From Micavibrio sp. (GTDB lineage Bacteria > Pseudomonadota > Alphaproteobacteria > Micavibrionales > Micavibrionaceae), in assembly GCA_021604545.1 (NCBI GenBank), contig BQJE01000003.1, positions 295,535 to 359,534 of the forward strand: DNA of 64,000 nucleotides. Direction: 5' to 3'. Made by a program: the position numbers and the translations under genes. This document shows, piece by piece, positions 27,193 through 36,540 of the stretch. Positions within the stretch are counted from its first letter, which is position 1; every line of letters starts with the position of its first letter. The notes beneath the pieces are model-generated. The model was not told where the DNA came from. It saw only the letters and a program-made list of their open reading frames with translations, and did no database searches.

Positions 27193-27537
27193 ATGCTTAA
27201 AACAAAGATCCACCGGGCCAAAGTCACGGAATCGGATTTGAACTATGAGGGGTCAATCTCCATTGACCGCGACCTGATGGATCGCGGCGAAATCCTCCCC
27301 TATGAGCAAGTTGATATTCTCAACATCAATAACGGCCACCGTTTTACCACCTATGCAATTGAGGCCGAACGCGGCTCTGGCAAGATCGGTATTAACGGCG
27401 CCGCAGCGCGTCTGGCGCAAAAAGACGACCTCGTGATTATTTGTGCCTATGGCCAGATCGAAAAAGAAATGGCCCGCAATTACAAACCGACCGTCATTTT
27501 GATGAACGAAGACAACACCATCAAATCAGAATATTAG
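27193..27537 (+). CDS. panD: Aspartate 1-decarboxylase
   Basis: 114 residues. It makes beta-alanine from L-aspartate for pantothenate and coenzyme A. The pyruvoyl precursor site is in [10 protein letters not shown]: cleavage between Gly and Ser creates the pyruvoyl group on Ser. RHR-like substrate residues and [20 protein letters not shown] are as in the family. ATG 27193 ([12 protein letters not shown]) is preferred over ATG 27181. The other pan genes are not in the window. Confidence 0.95.
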   Translation: MLKTKIHRAKVTESDLNYEGSISIDRDLMDRGEILPYEQVDILNINNGHRFTTYAIEAERGSGKIGINGAAARLAQKDDLVIICAYGQIEKEMARNYKPTVILMNEDNTIKSEY

Positions 27538-27656
27538 GAAGCAGGCCTGCGCCAGCGCTGCGGTAAAGCTCTTTTATATCACCCCCAGACATAAAATCTA
27601 AAGTTATATTATGAAAATTAAACTCAGCTTTAAAGAAGGCTGTTTTACGAAATTTC

Positions 27657-27685
27657 TTGACATAAAGGTCAAGTTTATGGAATAG
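27657..27685 (+). promoter_or_regulatory. TTGACATAA-type promoter with inverted repeat
   Basis: TTGACA, 17-base spacer beginning TAAAGG, weak -10 GAATAG, upstream of the Gly-rich protein. The -35 is part of the inverted repeat CTTGAC-ATAAAG-GTCAAG (27656-27673), a possible operator. Confidence 0.4.
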
Positions 27686-27701
27686 AGGGGCCGTAATTAT
27701 T

Positions 27702-27716
27702 TTAATAACCGTTTAA
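27702..27716. promoter_or_regulatory. CtrA-type box TTAA-N7-TTAA
   Basis: TTAATAACCGTTTAA, an exact match to the CtrA half-site consensus of alphaproteobacteria, 18 bases before the start of the Gly-rich protein. Chance occurrence in AT-rich spacers is possible. Confidence 0.35.
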
Positions 27717-27734
27717 GAGAGATTGGATAAGGAT

Positions 27735-28880
27735 ATGAAAGCGAACAACGTTGGAATTATAGGAACAGCTGTATTCACAACCCTCACAATGATGGCCGGA
27801 GATGTCTTTGCCGGCGGTAAAGGCGGTACGACGCTTATCCAAGACAATAGCCACACCAGCACCCGCACAACAAAGATTGGCAAGCAAACCAATATAAAGG
27901 AACAGAAAATTGATGCCAGACAAAATAATAGTATCAATCCTACAACCACATCCAGTAGTCGCAGTAGTGGTGGCGCTGGCGGAGCCGGGGGCGAAGGTGG
28001 CGAAGGCGGTACCGGCATTGGCAAAGGCGGCGATAGCGGCGGCCAAAAAACAAATGTCGGCGGAAACGACTTAAGTGAAAGAAACAAAAGTCAATTCCTT
28101 GCCCTCGGTTTGGGCAGTCTGCCCTCAATTGTTCTTCCCGGCAACGCAGATGTCTGTGTTGGCGAAGACGGCTGGAATGGAACCATTGGCGGCTTCTATG
28201 CTTTTACCGGCGGAAATATTGGCTACGGACAAACCAGCAAGGAAATTCGTGGCGTTGAAGATCTTCCTCCTAAGCTCGTTGGTCTTCCTTTTAATGAATA
28301 TAACCTGGAAGATTGGGAGCTCCTAAGGAAGATGAGAGAAGACGGCCAGATCAGTGATGACAACTGGAAGTTGCTGGATTGTATGATGCGCCAGGCAGTC
28401 ACGGATATGTTGAACCGCGAATTGCAGATCAAAATCGCTAAAATTCTTGCAGGCGGCAATACAGATGTCGCTCAAATACAGGCCGATATGAATGTTATGC
28501 TTCAGCAAATGCAAAATGAGCAAGAGGCCTTCATGATCGTTATCAGACATGCTTGTGGTGATCTGGTTAAGTTTAATCCTATAACTGGTGATCCAGTTGA
28601 TGAGACTGTTCCTGTGGCTAAAAAAGGTGGTGACCATCCAGAACTCTGCCATACCTACGGTAAAAATAAAATCAAAGCTGATTTCCCGGAGGACCCAACC
28701 CAACTACCACGCTCTTTAGGAAACTGGCAGAAATTAAAACAAGGGTCTGGCTATGGTGATACTGATAAAAAAACTGAAGAGCCACAGCGCAGATTTCCCA
28801 AGAACAACGAAACCTCTCTTATATTCGGTCCACAAGAGAGCGATGGTAACCGCCCCTACTGGGTCATGACTTACGGGTAG
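27735..28880 (+). CDS. Exported Gly-rich protein, unknown function
   Basis: 381 residues from ATG 27735 (TTG 27723 is alternative). The first about 27 residues resemble a signal peptide ending VFA. A Ser/Arg-rich stretch and a Gly-rich region (SRSSGGAGGAGGEGGEGG and GIGKGGDSGG) span about residues 73-106, then a non-repetitive domain with IGGFYAFTGGNIGYGQTSKEIRG and a helical segment (VTDMLNRELQIKIAKILAGG). Could be a surface or matrix-type protein. Ends before a good terminator. Confidence 0.7.
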   Translation: MKANNVGIIGTAVFTTLTMMAGDVFAGGKGGTTLIQDNSHTSTRTTKIGKQTNIKEQKIDARQNNSINPTTTSSSRSSGGAGGAGGEGGEGGTGIGKGGDSGGQKTNVGGNDLSERNKSQFLALGLGSLPSIVLPGNADVCVGEDGWNGTIGGFYAFTGGNIGYGQTSKEIRGVEDLPPKLVGLPFNEYNLEDWELLRKMREDGQISDDNWKLLDCMMRQAVTDMLNRELQIKIAKILAGGNTDVAQIQADMNVMLQQMQNEQEAFMIVIRHACGDLVKFNPITGDPVDETVPVAKKGGDHPELCHTYGKNKIKADFPEDPTQLPRSLGNWQKLKQGSGYGDTDKKTEEPQRRFPKNNETSLIFGPQESDGNRPYWVMTYG

Positions 28881-28900
28881 GAAGAGGATTCAACTGTTTA

Positions 28901-28937
28901 AAAACTGCCGTACAAAAAATTTTACGGCGGTTTTTTT
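28901..28937 (+). terminator. Rho-independent terminator
   Basis: Stem ACTGCCGTA/TACGGCGGT (one G-T pair) around a 10-base loop, followed by seven Ts. It lies 20 bases after the stop of the Gly-rich protein. Confidence 0.8.
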
Positions 28938-28967
28938 AAACTTCTTATATCAAAGAAAGATTTGAAA

Positions 28968-29735
28968 ATGCAGCTTTCACCTATCTGGACAAAATCTATA
29001 ATAGGCGGCTTTCTGGTCTTAACTTTTGGTCAGGGTTGCATACATAAACCCGTTGCAATTCCCGATTTAGATCAAGAAACATGTAACCAGCTTGTTCAGA
29101 GGGGAACATATAATCAAATAACCGGAACATATACCAAGGATGAATCCGCCCCTCAAAGAACAGGCGGCGTTGATCCTGATTGCGTAGAGAAAAAGGCAAA
29201 CGAAGCCGAAATGGCCCGTAAAAAAGAAGTCCTCGCGGCTGATTTAAAAGTTTATCTAACATATATGGAGCAAGGTTTTGAAGCCTTTATGGTTTACCTC
29301 GACTCTCTCCCGCCTCAAAAAAAAGCGGATGATGTATCAACAATTCTTTCTTCTCTACAATCACATGACCCTGTCTTAAAACAAGCGGCGGAACATGCAC
29401 TTAAAAAGGCTAAAATAACTCAAGACGAACTTATTCTTCAGGAAGCCAAGGCCAGAACGCTTGTTGAGATTGCACCTCTGATTGATCGGTTCTTAAACGG
29501 AAAAACAGAGAAAGAAAAGGCCGTTGCCGCCATCTTGATTACGCGGAATTATTTGAGTGATCATCCCGGCGATGAAAAAAGTAACACCACAAAACAAGAG
29601 CTTGCGGCCAACAACATTACCATACAAGCTTTAACGAAAACGGTTCAAAAGCACCTGAAGGGCAAACCAATAAAAGAAAAATGTAAGTTTGTTTCAAACA
29701 ATGGAACAGACGCACTGACATGCTCTCGTAGCTAA
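28968..29735 (+). CDS. Unknown membrane-anchored or exported protein
   Basis: 255 residues from ATG 28968. A hydrophobic N-terminal segment (about residues 10-22) precedes Cys24 in LTFGQGCIHKP; the lipobox is not canonical (Gly at -3), so lipidation is only possible. The rest is polar and helical, Lys and Glu rich, with CKFVSNNGTDALTCSRS at the end. No family recognised. It follows a terminator, so it is a separate transcription unit. Confidence 0.65.
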   Translation: MQLSPIWTKSIIGGFLVLTFGQGCIHKPVAIPDLDQETCNQLVQRGTYNQITGTYTKDESAPQRTGGVDPDCVEKKANEAEMARKKEVLAADLKVYLTYMEQGFEAFMVYLDSLPPQKKADDVSTILSSLQSHDPVLKQAAEHALKKAKITQDELILQEAKARTLVEIAPLIDRFLNGKTEKEKAVAAILITRNYLSDHPGDEKSNTTKQELAANNITIQALTKTVQKHLKGKPIKEKCKFVSNNGTDALTCSRS

Positions 29736-29741
29736 AGAAAT

Positions 29742-30083
29742 CTAGCAGCGCGACGCTTTTTCTTCGTGGCCGCTTTTGCCAAAGCGCCCTTCCAGCACCT
29801 CAAACACTTCATCCGGCGTGACCTCGTGATAGGCCAGCATCACCATCAAATGAAACAGCAAATCCGCCGCTTCATTTTTGAGCGCGTCGCGAATTTGCGT
29901 ATCATCCGGGCTTTTTTCCAGACGCAAAGACTCGGCATTTGTTTCCTCCGCCTCTTCACTCACTTTACCAGTTATTTCCGCTGCGCCTTTATCATACAAA
30001 CTGGCAACATAGGATTCGCTCGGCTCCGCGCCTTTGCGCGTCAGCAAAACCTGATATAGGGAATTTAAAATATGTTCGCTCAT
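29742..30083 (-). CDS. hisE: Phosphoribosyl-ATP pyrophosphatase
   Basis: 113 residues. HisE hydrolyses PR-ATP to PR-AMP in histidine synthesis. The MazG-like fold is shown by [16 protein letters not shown] and [30 protein letters not shown]. Its start overlaps the end of hisF by 4 bases (ATGA). In many bacteria it is fused to HisI; here it is separate. Confidence 0.95.
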   Translation of the reverse strand: MSEHILNSLYQVLLTRKGAEPSESYVASLYDKGAAEITGKVSEEAEETNAESLRLEKSPDDTQIRDALKNEAADLLFHLMVMLAYHEVTPDEVFEVLEGRFGKSGHEEKASRC

Positions 30084-30838
30084 GATGCTCTCACTGCCAA
30101 TCCGGCCTCATCCATCGCTGCCCTTGCCTGCGCAATTGTATACTCCCCAAAGTGAAAAATCGAGGCCGCCAGCACAGCCGAGGCATGGCCTTCGCTCACG
30201 CCATCGACCAGATGATCCAACGTCCCAACGCCGCCCGAGGCAATCACGGGCACAGACACGCTATCGGCCACCTTTCGGGTTAACTCCAGATCAAAGCCCT
30301 TTTTCGTGCCGTCACGATCCATAGAGGTGAGCAAAATCTCCCCCGCGCCATAATCCGCCATGCGCTGCGCCCACTCGACAGCGTCAATATCTGTCTCTTC
30401 ACGTCCACCATGCGTATAAACATGCCAGCTCTCGCCGCTCTTCTTCGCATCAATCGCAACGACGATGCATTGATTGCCGCATTTATTCGCTGCTTCTTTG
30501 ACAAACTCAGGATTTTTGACCGCTGCCGAATTGATCGCAATTTTATCCGCCCCGGCGTTTAAAAGACTTCGGATGTCATCAACACCCCGCACGCCACCAC
30601 CAACCGTCAGCGGCATAAAAACTTCTTCGGCCGTGCGAGCCACAACATCAAAAATTGTATCGCGGTTATCACTTGTTGCGGTGATGTCGAGAAAACAGAG
30701 TTCGTCTGCGCCCTGATCGTTGTAAACTTTCGCCTGCTCAACTGGATCACCAGCATCAACAAGATCGACAAAATTCACGCCCTTGACGACGCGGCCCTCA
30801 CTAACGTCTAAACAAGGAATGATGCGGGTTTTAAGCAT
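30080..30838 (-). CDS. hisF: Imidazole glycerol phosphate synthase, cyclase subunit
   Basis: 252 residues, a TIM barrel. HisF with HisH turns PRFAR and glutamine-derived ammonia into imidazole glycerol phosphate and AICAR. Catalytic Asp residues lie in [14 protein letters not shown] (Asp11) and [10 protein letters not shown] (about Asp130); phosphate-binding GGGVRG and [14 protein letters not shown] are present. Overlaps hisE; only six bases from hisA. Confidence 0.97.
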   Translation of the reverse strand: MLKTRIIPCLDVSEGRVVKGVNFVDLVDAGDPVEQAKVYNDQGADELCFLDITATSDNRDTIFDVVARTAEEVFMPLTVGGGVRGVDDIRSLLNAGADKIAINSAAVKNPEFVKEAANKCGNQCIVVAIDAKKSGESWHVYTHGGREETDIDAVEWAQRMADYGAGEILLTSMDRDGTKKGFDLELTRKVADSVSVPVIASGGVGTLDHLVDGVSEGHASAVLAASIFHFGEYTIAQARAAMDEAGLAVRAS

Positions 30839-30844
30839 TTAGGC

Positions 30845-31573
30845 CTAGCTCCCACCCGCAACTTTGAGCGCTTCTTCCGGCTTGATCGTTTCGTCATATA
30901 GCGCCCGCCCGACAACAACACCGTTCACGCCGTACTCCGCCGCATCACGAACCAATTTAATATCCTCCAGCGAATGCACACCACCCGAAGCAATCACCGG
31001 GATGTTTGTGCTTTGCGCCAGTGAAATTGTCGATACAACATTGACGCCTTTACCCGTGCCGTCGCGTTCTATGTCTGTGTAAATTATGCACGCCACGCCG
31101 GCGTCTTCGAAATGTTTGGCCAGTTCGGTGGCCTGAATGTTCGAACCATCGACCCAGCCATCAACCATCACCTCGCCGCCCAGCGCATCAATACCCACGG
31201 CAATCTGCCCGGGGAATTCATTGCAAGCCTGGCGCACCAGATCGGGATCACGCACCGCCGCCGTGCCCAGTATCACCCGGCTGATCCCTTCGGAAATCCA
31301 GTGCTCAATTTGTGCATGGGTTCTGATACCACCGCCAAGCTGGATCGGAATATCGGCGGCTTTGATAATATCGCGCACGGCATGCTGGTTTTCCGGTGCG
31401 CCATGCACCGCGCCATCAAGATCGACAATATGCAGCCAGGAAAACCCGGCCCGCGCCCAGTCCAGCGCCTGCGCTGACGGGTCATCGTTATAGACGGTGT
31501 CGCGCGTCATATCGCCCTGCACCAGGCGTACGCATTTACCGTCTTTCAAATCTATGGCCGGATAAATAATCAT
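30845..31573 (-). CDS. hisA: ProFAR isomerase (HisA)
   Basis: 242 residues, a TIM barrel. It isomerises ProFAR to PRFAR. The N-terminal [42 protein letters not shown] and [11 protein letters not shown] motifs are clear; the catalytic Asp residues are in PAIDLK and YTDIER. Precedes hisF by six bases in one operon with hisE. Confidence 0.97.
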   Translation of the reverse strand: MIIYPAIDLKDGKCVRLVQGDMTRDTVYNDDPSAQALDWARAGFSWLHIVDLDGAVHGAPENQHAVRDIIKAADIPIQLGGGIRTHAQIEHWISEGISRVILGTAAVRDPDLVRQACNEFPGQIAVGIDALGGEVMVDGWVDGSNIQATELAKHFEDAGVACIIYTDIERDGTGKGVNVVSTISLAQSTNIPVIASGGVHSLEDIKLVRDAAEYGVNGVVVGRALYDETIKPEEALKVAGGS

Positions 31574-31599
31574 AGGGAAGGTATAAAGGATTACAGATT

Positions 31600-31878
31600 T
31601 TAACTCAATGTTTCTGCTGTTAAAGCTATCTGTAGATTAGAAATAAACTCCCTAGGGCCACTTGCGCTTTCCGCAATTCCAGAAAGCTCTTCTCCAGCAC
31701 TAGGCGATATTTCTTGAAGTACTTTTTCAATCTCTGAAGGTTTTTTTTCGCCTTTTAACACCGAAGACAATAAATGACGAGAGACTTCGTCTTGCTTAAA
31801 TAATTCCCTAAGTGTTGGGCCCTGCAGTTCCACAATAATACTCCCTGTTTGATAGAATACCCTTTCCATATCAAACAT
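31600..31878 (-). CDS. Small unknown protein in the his operon
   Basis: About 92 residues from ATG 31878 (ATG 31869 and GTG 31893 are alternatives). Soluble, acidic, mostly helical; no cysteine or signal. No family recognised. It lies on the same strand between hisA (26 bases on) and a GNAT gene, so it may be co-transcribed; its AT-richer composition suggests later insertion. Confidence 0.55.
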   Translation of the reverse strand: MFDMERVFYQTGSIIVELQGPTLRELFKQDEVSRHLLSSVLKGEKKPSEIEKVLQEISPSAGEELSGIAESASGPREFISNLQIALTAETLS

Positions 31879-31936
31879 TATGAGGCCTGTCACGTTTTTT
31901 GTGAGCCTATTGATTAAATTTCATGCTATTGGGGAT

Positions 31937-32512
31937 TTAAGGTTCCTGTTCAACCGCTTTGGGGTCAATGACCTTGTAATAGTAGTAACCCTTCACCACC
32001 TCATCATGCACGCGCGCATAATAAGGATGCTCGCCGATACGGATAAAGCCGAGGCTTTCATAGAGTTTGATCGCGCTTTCCATGGTTTCACGCACGTCTA
32101 GATTAATCACCGAAAATCCTTCTTCCAGTGCAACTTTTTCCACCGCCTCCACTAGCGCCCGCGCCAAACCATGCCCGCGCGCCCAGGGCGCAACAAAACT
32201 TGTGGTGAGCTGCACGGCGTGGGCCTGCGCTTCGTTATTAACCGGTGGCTTGATCAATTGACAGGTTCCGCAAATAACACCGTCTAACCTTGCGACAAAT
32301 AAAATCCGCGCAGGCATTGCGACAACACCCTTCCAGAACCGCTCGAGAATATCGCGTGAAGGTAGATCAACCCAGCCAAAACCGCCGCCGCCTTCGATTG
32401 CGGCATCCGTTGCATCGCATAAATCATTGAGATCGGCGGTGCTGAGCTCTGTAATCCGCTCTACGGTCGGAACCGCATCAATTGGCTTCATGGTGTTTTG
32501 ATCGTTCATCAA
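31937..32512 (-). CDS. GNAT family N-acetyltransferase
   Basis: 191 residues. The acetyl-CoA site is VAPWARGHGLARALVEAVEKVALEEG (Q/RxxGxG/A-type loop) near residue 110, followed by NLDVRETMESAIKLYESLGFIRIGEHPYYARV, the typical C-terminal part. The substrate is unknown. It starts 10 bases after hisH, so it is probably in that operon, which is unusual for the pathway. Confidence 0.9.
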   Translation of the reverse strand: MMNDQNTMKPIDAVPTVERITELSTADLNDLCDATDAAIEGGGGFGWVDLPSRDILERFWKGVVAMPARILFVARLDGVICGTCQLIKPPVNNEAQAHAVQLTTSFVAPWARGHGLARALVEAVEKVALEEGFSVINLDVRETMESAIKLYESLGFIRIGEHPYYARVHDEVVKGYYYYKVIDPKAVEQEP

Positions 32513-32522
32513 TATTCCTTTG

Positions 32523-33191
32523 CTAGGGCTTCCATTGCAAAAACTCAGAAATTAAACGCAAACCTGTCTGCTGGCTTTTTTCGGGATGAAACTGCATCCC
32601 GATCATATTATCACGCCCGACAATTGCGGGTATTAATCCGCCGTAATCCGTCATACTCAGAACATGAAAGCTATCTTTACATTCAAACACAAAAGAATGA
32701 ACAAAGTAGTAATCCTGCGAAGAATCTACATTGCGCAGCACAAAATGGCGGTTATCCTGTGGCTCTGTAAGCGGCTGGTGAAGCGCATTCCAGCCCATGT
32801 GCGGAATTTTGAGCGCTTTGTTTTCGGGCTTTAGGGGCACCACTTCACCCGGGATCCAGTTAAGACCGGCAGTGAGTCCGTGTTCCAGCCCCCTTGTCGC
32901 CATCAATTGCATACCGATGCATATGCCAAGGAAAGGCCGCGCTTTTTGGATTACCGATTCTTCCAGTGCATCGATCATCCCATCAATGCCCGAAAGACCC
33001 TTCATACAATCGGCAAACGCTCCCTGACCCGGCAGGATGATACGGTCGGCTTTTAAGACATCCTCAGGCCTACTAGACACCAGCACGTCAATATCAAGCC
33101 CCTCATCAGCGCCCACACGCTCAAACGCCTTGGCCGCGGACCGTAAGTTCCCCGAGCCGTAATCGATAATAACAATGGATTCCTTTGCCAT
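32523..33191 (-). CDS. hisH: Imidazole glycerol phosphate synthase, amidotransferase subunit
   Basis: 222 residues of a class I glutamine amidotransferase. Nucleophile Cys in PFLGICIGMQL; His and Glu in GMQFHPEKSQQTG. It supplies ammonia to HisF. ATG 33191 (MAKESIVIIDYGSGN) is preferred over an upstream start at 33227, because the conserved fold begins there. Divergent from hisD with a 58-base gap that must hold both promoters. Confidence 0.96.
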   Translation of the reverse strand: MAKESIVIIDYGSGNLRSAAKAFERVGADEGLDIDVLVSSRPEDVLKADRIILPGQGAFADCMKGLSGIDGMIDALEESVIQKARPFLGICIGMQLMATRGLEHGLTAGLNWIPGEVVPLKPENKALKIPHMGWNALHQPLTEPQDNRHFVLRNVDSSQDYYFVHSFVFECKDSFHVLSMTDYGGLIPAIVGRDNMIGMQFHPEKSQQTGLRLISEFLQWKP

Positions 33192-33249
33192 AGGCAGCAG
33201 TTTTAGTGTATGTCCTTGCTTTATCAAAGATTAAAATGCTGAGCGAATA

Positions 33250-34560
33250 ATGGATATTGCTGTTTATAGCTGGAAAGACACGGATGAAGCGACAAAGCTA
33301 CGCATTATGCGCCGCTCACAAGCCGATATCGATGATGTCATCAAAACCGTAGAGCCCATTATCACTGACGTCAAAGCGCGCGGTGATGCGGCGCTGATTG
33401 ACTGCGCCAAAAAATTCGAGCAAGCCGACATCATGTCCATCAAAGCAACCGAAGAAGAATTCGAAGAGGCGTCCAAAACTTTAGACAGTGACGTCAAAGC
33501 CGCGATTGAAAAATGCGTAGGCAATGTTCGTAAATTCCACGAGCAGCAAATGAAACGTGTTGAGACACATTGGATGATCGAGATTGAACCCGGCGTACAA
33601 GCCGGTGAACAGGTTAGCGCGATTGAATCCATCGGGCTTTATGTGCCGCGCGGCAAGGGCGCATTTCCATCGGCGCTTTATATGCTGGCCATTCCCGCCG
33701 TGATTGCCGGTGTTGAAAATATTGCGATTGTCACGCCGCCAACATCTCATGGCAAAGTTGATGATGCCTCGTTATTCACGGCGCAATTATGCGGCGTAAA
33801 AAATATTTATAAATGTGGCGGTGCGCAAGCGATTGCCGCTTTGGCTTACGGCACTGAAACCGTGCCAAAGGTTCGTAAAGTTCTCGGACCGGGCAGTCCC
33901 TATGTCGCCGCAGCCAAGCGTGTGCTCTCTGATATTCTTGATCCCGGTATGCCGGCGGGGCCAAGCGAATCTATCGTGCTCGCCGATGAAACCGCCGATC
34001 CGCACAACACCATTCTCGACATTCTCAACGAAGCCGAGCACGGCGAAGACAGCGCAGCACTTCTTGTCACGCATGATCAAAAACTTTTAGATTATGTGGA
34101 GGAGAATATGCCAGCCGTCATTAATGAGCTACCTGAACCGCATAAATCCATTTGCGCAAAAGTCATGAGCCCGGATGGTTACGGCGGTCTTGTCCTCACC
34201 GAAAGCCTGGAGGACTCCATCGCTTTAGCCAATGAATATGCGCCCGAACACTTACACCTCAAAGTCAAAGATGGTGGAAACATCGCGCGGCAAATTAAAC
34301 ATGCCGGTGAAATTCTCATCGGAGAATACACGCCATCGAGCCTTGGCAATTACGGCATCGGCGTGAACCACGTCCTGCCGACCGGCGGCTGGGCGCATAG
34401 CTATTCCTGCACATCGGTCTGGGATTTCCTCAAACGCACATCGATTTCAATGTGTAACAAGCAGGGCTTTGAAAGCCTCAAAGGCCCAGTGGAAACCCTC
34501 ACCGATTATGAGGGCTTCCCGGCCCATGGCGATGTGCTGAAGAAACGGAGTTTTTCTTAG
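33250..34560 (+). CDS. hisD: Histidinol dehydrogenase
   Basis: 436 residues. HisD oxidises L-histidinol to L-histidine in two NAD steps, with Zn. Conserved blocks: VPRGKGAFPSALYMLAIPA, CGGAQAIAALAYGTETVPKV, DPGMPAGPSESIVLADE, LNEAEHGEDSAALLVT, EYAPEHLHLKV and GEYTPSSLGNYGIGVNHVLPTGG. It is divergent from hisH and the only plus-strand his gene here. Confidence 0.97.
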   Translation: MDIAVYSWKDTDEATKLRIMRRSQADIDDVIKTVEPIITDVKARGDAALIDCAKKFEQADIMSIKATEEEFEEASKTLDSDVKAAIEKCVGNVRKFHEQQMKRVETHWMIEIEPGVQAGEQVSAIESIGLYVPRGKGAFPSALYMLAIPAVIAGVENIAIVTPPTSHGKVDDASLFTAQLCGVKNIYKCGGAQAIAALAYGTETVPKVRKVLGPGSPYVAAAKRVLSDILDPGMPAGPSESIVLADETADPHNTILDILNEAEHGEDSAALLVTHDQKLLDYVEENMPAVINELPEPHKSICAKVMSPDGYGGLVLTESLEDSIALANEYAPEHLHLKVKDGGNIARQIKHAGEILIGEYTPSSLGNYGIGVNHVLPTGGWAHSYSCTSVWDFLKRTSISMCNKQGFESLKGPVETLTDYEGFPAHGDVLKKRSFS

Positions 34561-34569
34561 ATATATTCA

Positions 34570-34598
34570 TTGACATAAGCAATTTATTATTTTATATG
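34570..34598 (+). promoter_or_regulatory. TTGACATAA-type promoter
   Basis: TTGACA, 17-base spacer starting TAAGC, -10 TATATG, 29 bases before the small orphan at 34628. Confidence 0.6.
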
Positions 34599-34627
34599 TC
34601 TAATTATGAGTTTAAATGAGGAATTTT

Positions 34628-34873
34628 ATGATGAAGAAAAAAGATTTACCTGAAATGAAGTTCGCTGGAGTTGCACAAACTGAAGCAGTATCTGGAGGTA
34701 ACAACGAAGAAGTTGTCGCAATTGGCATTAACCCTGATAAGCCGGAGCAAGTGATTTATATGTCGCAGGAAACTTTGGCTGCCATTGTCGAAAATGGACT
34801 TACTATTAATCCCCCACAAATAGAGTCAGCTGCAACTTTTGCGGAGGAGGCTCTTAAGCCTCTCCCCGCTTAA
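34628..34873 (+). CDS. Small unknown protein
   Basis: 81 residues. ATG 34628 has GAGG six bases before it, so the in-frame start at 34616 is rejected. Acidic and soluble, no cysteine, no signal peptide. Composition is AT-rich; the promoter is of the shared orphan type. No family recognised. Confidence 0.65.
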   Translation: MMKKKDLPEMKFAGVAQTEAVSGGNNEEVVAIGINPDKPEQVIYMSQETLAAIVENGLTINPPQIESAATFAEEALKPLPA

Positions 34874-34893
34874 TTAATATTTTTATCTGATCC

Positions 34894-36021
34894 TTAGAAG
34901 GCGAAACGATAGCCCAGCGTAAAACTGTAATCCCGTTCTAACTGCGGCCCGTTTAAGCTCTGGTAAACCGGAAGCAAAATCTCCGCGCCGAATTCGTGGC
35001 CTTGCAAAATGCCATCGTCAGGTGAAAAGTTGACACCAAAACCAAGCTCAACACGCTGCCCGCCGTAATTATCGGGGTCTGCCGTTTGCACAGGACCGAC
35101 AATCTGCGGATCGATACCGTCGATCTTACTTTCAGTTTCCGCCGCAACGCGCGCCGAGGTGCTAAAACCCCCGCCCCATAAATAAGCCAGCCAGGCATTG
35201 ACGCTATGCTTGTCACCACGCGTATAATCTTCGCCATTTTCGCCGAGATGAATGCGTGCCTGATATTGCGCTCCCCAGCCCCAGTCGCCCTGATGGCCGG
35301 TATAGGTTACACCCGGCTCAATATCATAGGTGCCGGTACCGAGCTGCATCGCGTAAGGAAGGCGTATGCTTACACGCGCCCCCATCGGGTTCAGTATAGT
35401 CCCGGTTTCATCAATCGATCCGGTCGGCAGACTGCCGCCGAGTTTGCCGATCACCTGATGATTACCGGTTTCAAACAACCCAAACAACGCCGCCAATTTC
35501 GTATCACCGATGCCGTTGCTTTCGGTTGTAAACCTTCCGATCTCCAGCGCCGGGTTGCCGCCGGCAAAAGTGATATGATCCATCTCCATATCCAGATAAT
35601 TGCCCATGACCATCAGCGTCACCCAATCCGTCGGCGCATACATCGCGCCAACCATATGCATGTCCATGGTCATCTCGGTTGGCACGATGCGCAGCGTCGC
35701 CGGTTGCCCGGGAGTGCCAAAAAAGCGATTGGCGACAACGCCGGAAATATCGCCCGGTGAAAGATCATTGGAGCCACTCCGGTTGCCATCCATTTCCATG
35801 CGCATAAAACGATAAGAGAGCATCCATTCCCCCTCATCATGAAGATGGTCGCCCATAACGCTAATCGGAGACGCCGGTCCTTCGTGGACATGCCCCATTT
35901 GGTGGTGAGCATGCATACCATGTTCATCAGCCGTGACTTTAAGCTCTTCTGCGTAAGAAATCGATGCACTAAAACACAGTACGAAACCGGCCAAAAGACC
36001 GGAAAAAGATAAAATTTTCAT
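34894..36021 (-). CDS. Outer-membrane channel-like exporter/'transporter', metal-related
   Basis: 375 residues. Signal peptide about residues 1-24. The mature N-terminus is His-rich (HGMHAHHQMGHVHEG), followed by alternating amphipathic beta strands ending in an aromatic-tipped strand (SFTLGYRFAF), as in outer-membrane barrels. The order of motifs (MLSYRFMRMEMDGNR) matches proteins annotated as 'transporter' beside copper genes in proteobacteria, which I infer from memory of the family. The His-rich stretch suggests metal binding. Confidence 0.65.
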   Translation of the reverse strand: MKILSFSGLLAGFVLCFSASISYAEELKVTADEHGMHAHHQMGHVHEGPASPISVMGDHLHDEGEWMLSYRFMRMEMDGNRSGSNDLSPGDISGVVANRFFGTPGQPATLRIVPTEMTMDMHMVGAMYAPTDWVTLMVMGNYLDMEMDHITFAGGNPALEIGRFTTESNGIGDTKLAALFGLFETGNHQVIGKLGGSLPTGSIDETGTILNPMGARVSIRLPYAMQLGTGTYDIEPGVTYTGHQGDWGWGAQYQARIHLGENGEDYTRGDKHSVNAWLAYLWGGGFSTSARVAAETESKIDGIDPQIVGPVQTADPDNYGGQRVELGFGVNFSPDDGILQGHEFGAEILLPVYQSLNGPQLERDYSFTLGYRFAF

Positions 36022-36061
36022 TTGTAAATTCCTGTTTGCTTAAAAGTTTGAGATAGAATTT

Positions 36062-36439
36062 TTAAACAAACAGAGTTGGCGGACCACGCGGTGCGGAAAG
36101 ACTATACTTTTCACTCTTTATAAAGGGGTTGGAGCGAACCAAAATATCTATGGTGTTGGTTTGAGATACTTTCTTGGCGCCAACAGCTTCAGCTTTCGCC
36201 AGCTTTAGATTGCTCTGCGCAAAACAAAACCCGCAATCCTGTTCCAGTTCCTGATGCTCTGGCTCCGGTTCGTAATCCGGTAGATAAGCCAACAAGGCCT
36301 CATCAATCAACGCAACAGGCTTATCATTCCCAAAGCCGCAAATCTCATACAGGCTTTTGCCGGAGATAAACTGACACGCCGGAGACACCCCAGCCACGAC
36401 AAGAGAAACAACAATCAGAATGGAAAGAAAATTCCGCAT
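36062..36439 (-). CDS. DUF2946-like small exported protein
   Basis: About 125 residues from ATG 36439. Hydrophobic N-terminal signal or anchor of about 20 residues. A CGFCFAQ cysteine pair and a C-terminal APRGPPTL are features of DUF2946 proteins, often next to copper or metal genes. It lies 41 bases upstream of the His-rich barrel gene on the same strand, probably one operon. Call is tentative. Confidence 0.55.
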   Translation of the reverse strand: MRNFLSILIVVSLVVAGVSPACQFISGKSLYEICGFGNDKPVALIDEALLAYLPDYEPEPEHQELEQDCGFCFAQSNLKLAKAEAVGAKKVSQTNTIDILVRSNPFIKSEKYSLSAPRGPPTLFV

Positions 36440-36540
36440 AGCAACCAAAAATTTTGAGAACCAAAGACGCAGTGATGAGTCTCAGCATTAGTCGTTTTTC
36501 AACTTATTTCAAGGGGGATTTTTAGGGTATGCAGATTTAA

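Noticed and set aside
27611..27685. 24-codon frame before the Gly-rich protein
   Set aside because: No ribosome site; it covers the promoter region of the next gene.
27713..28087. Pro-rich reading frames opposite the Gly-rich protein
   Set aside because: They are the complementary reading of a Gly-rich repeat and have no ribosome site.
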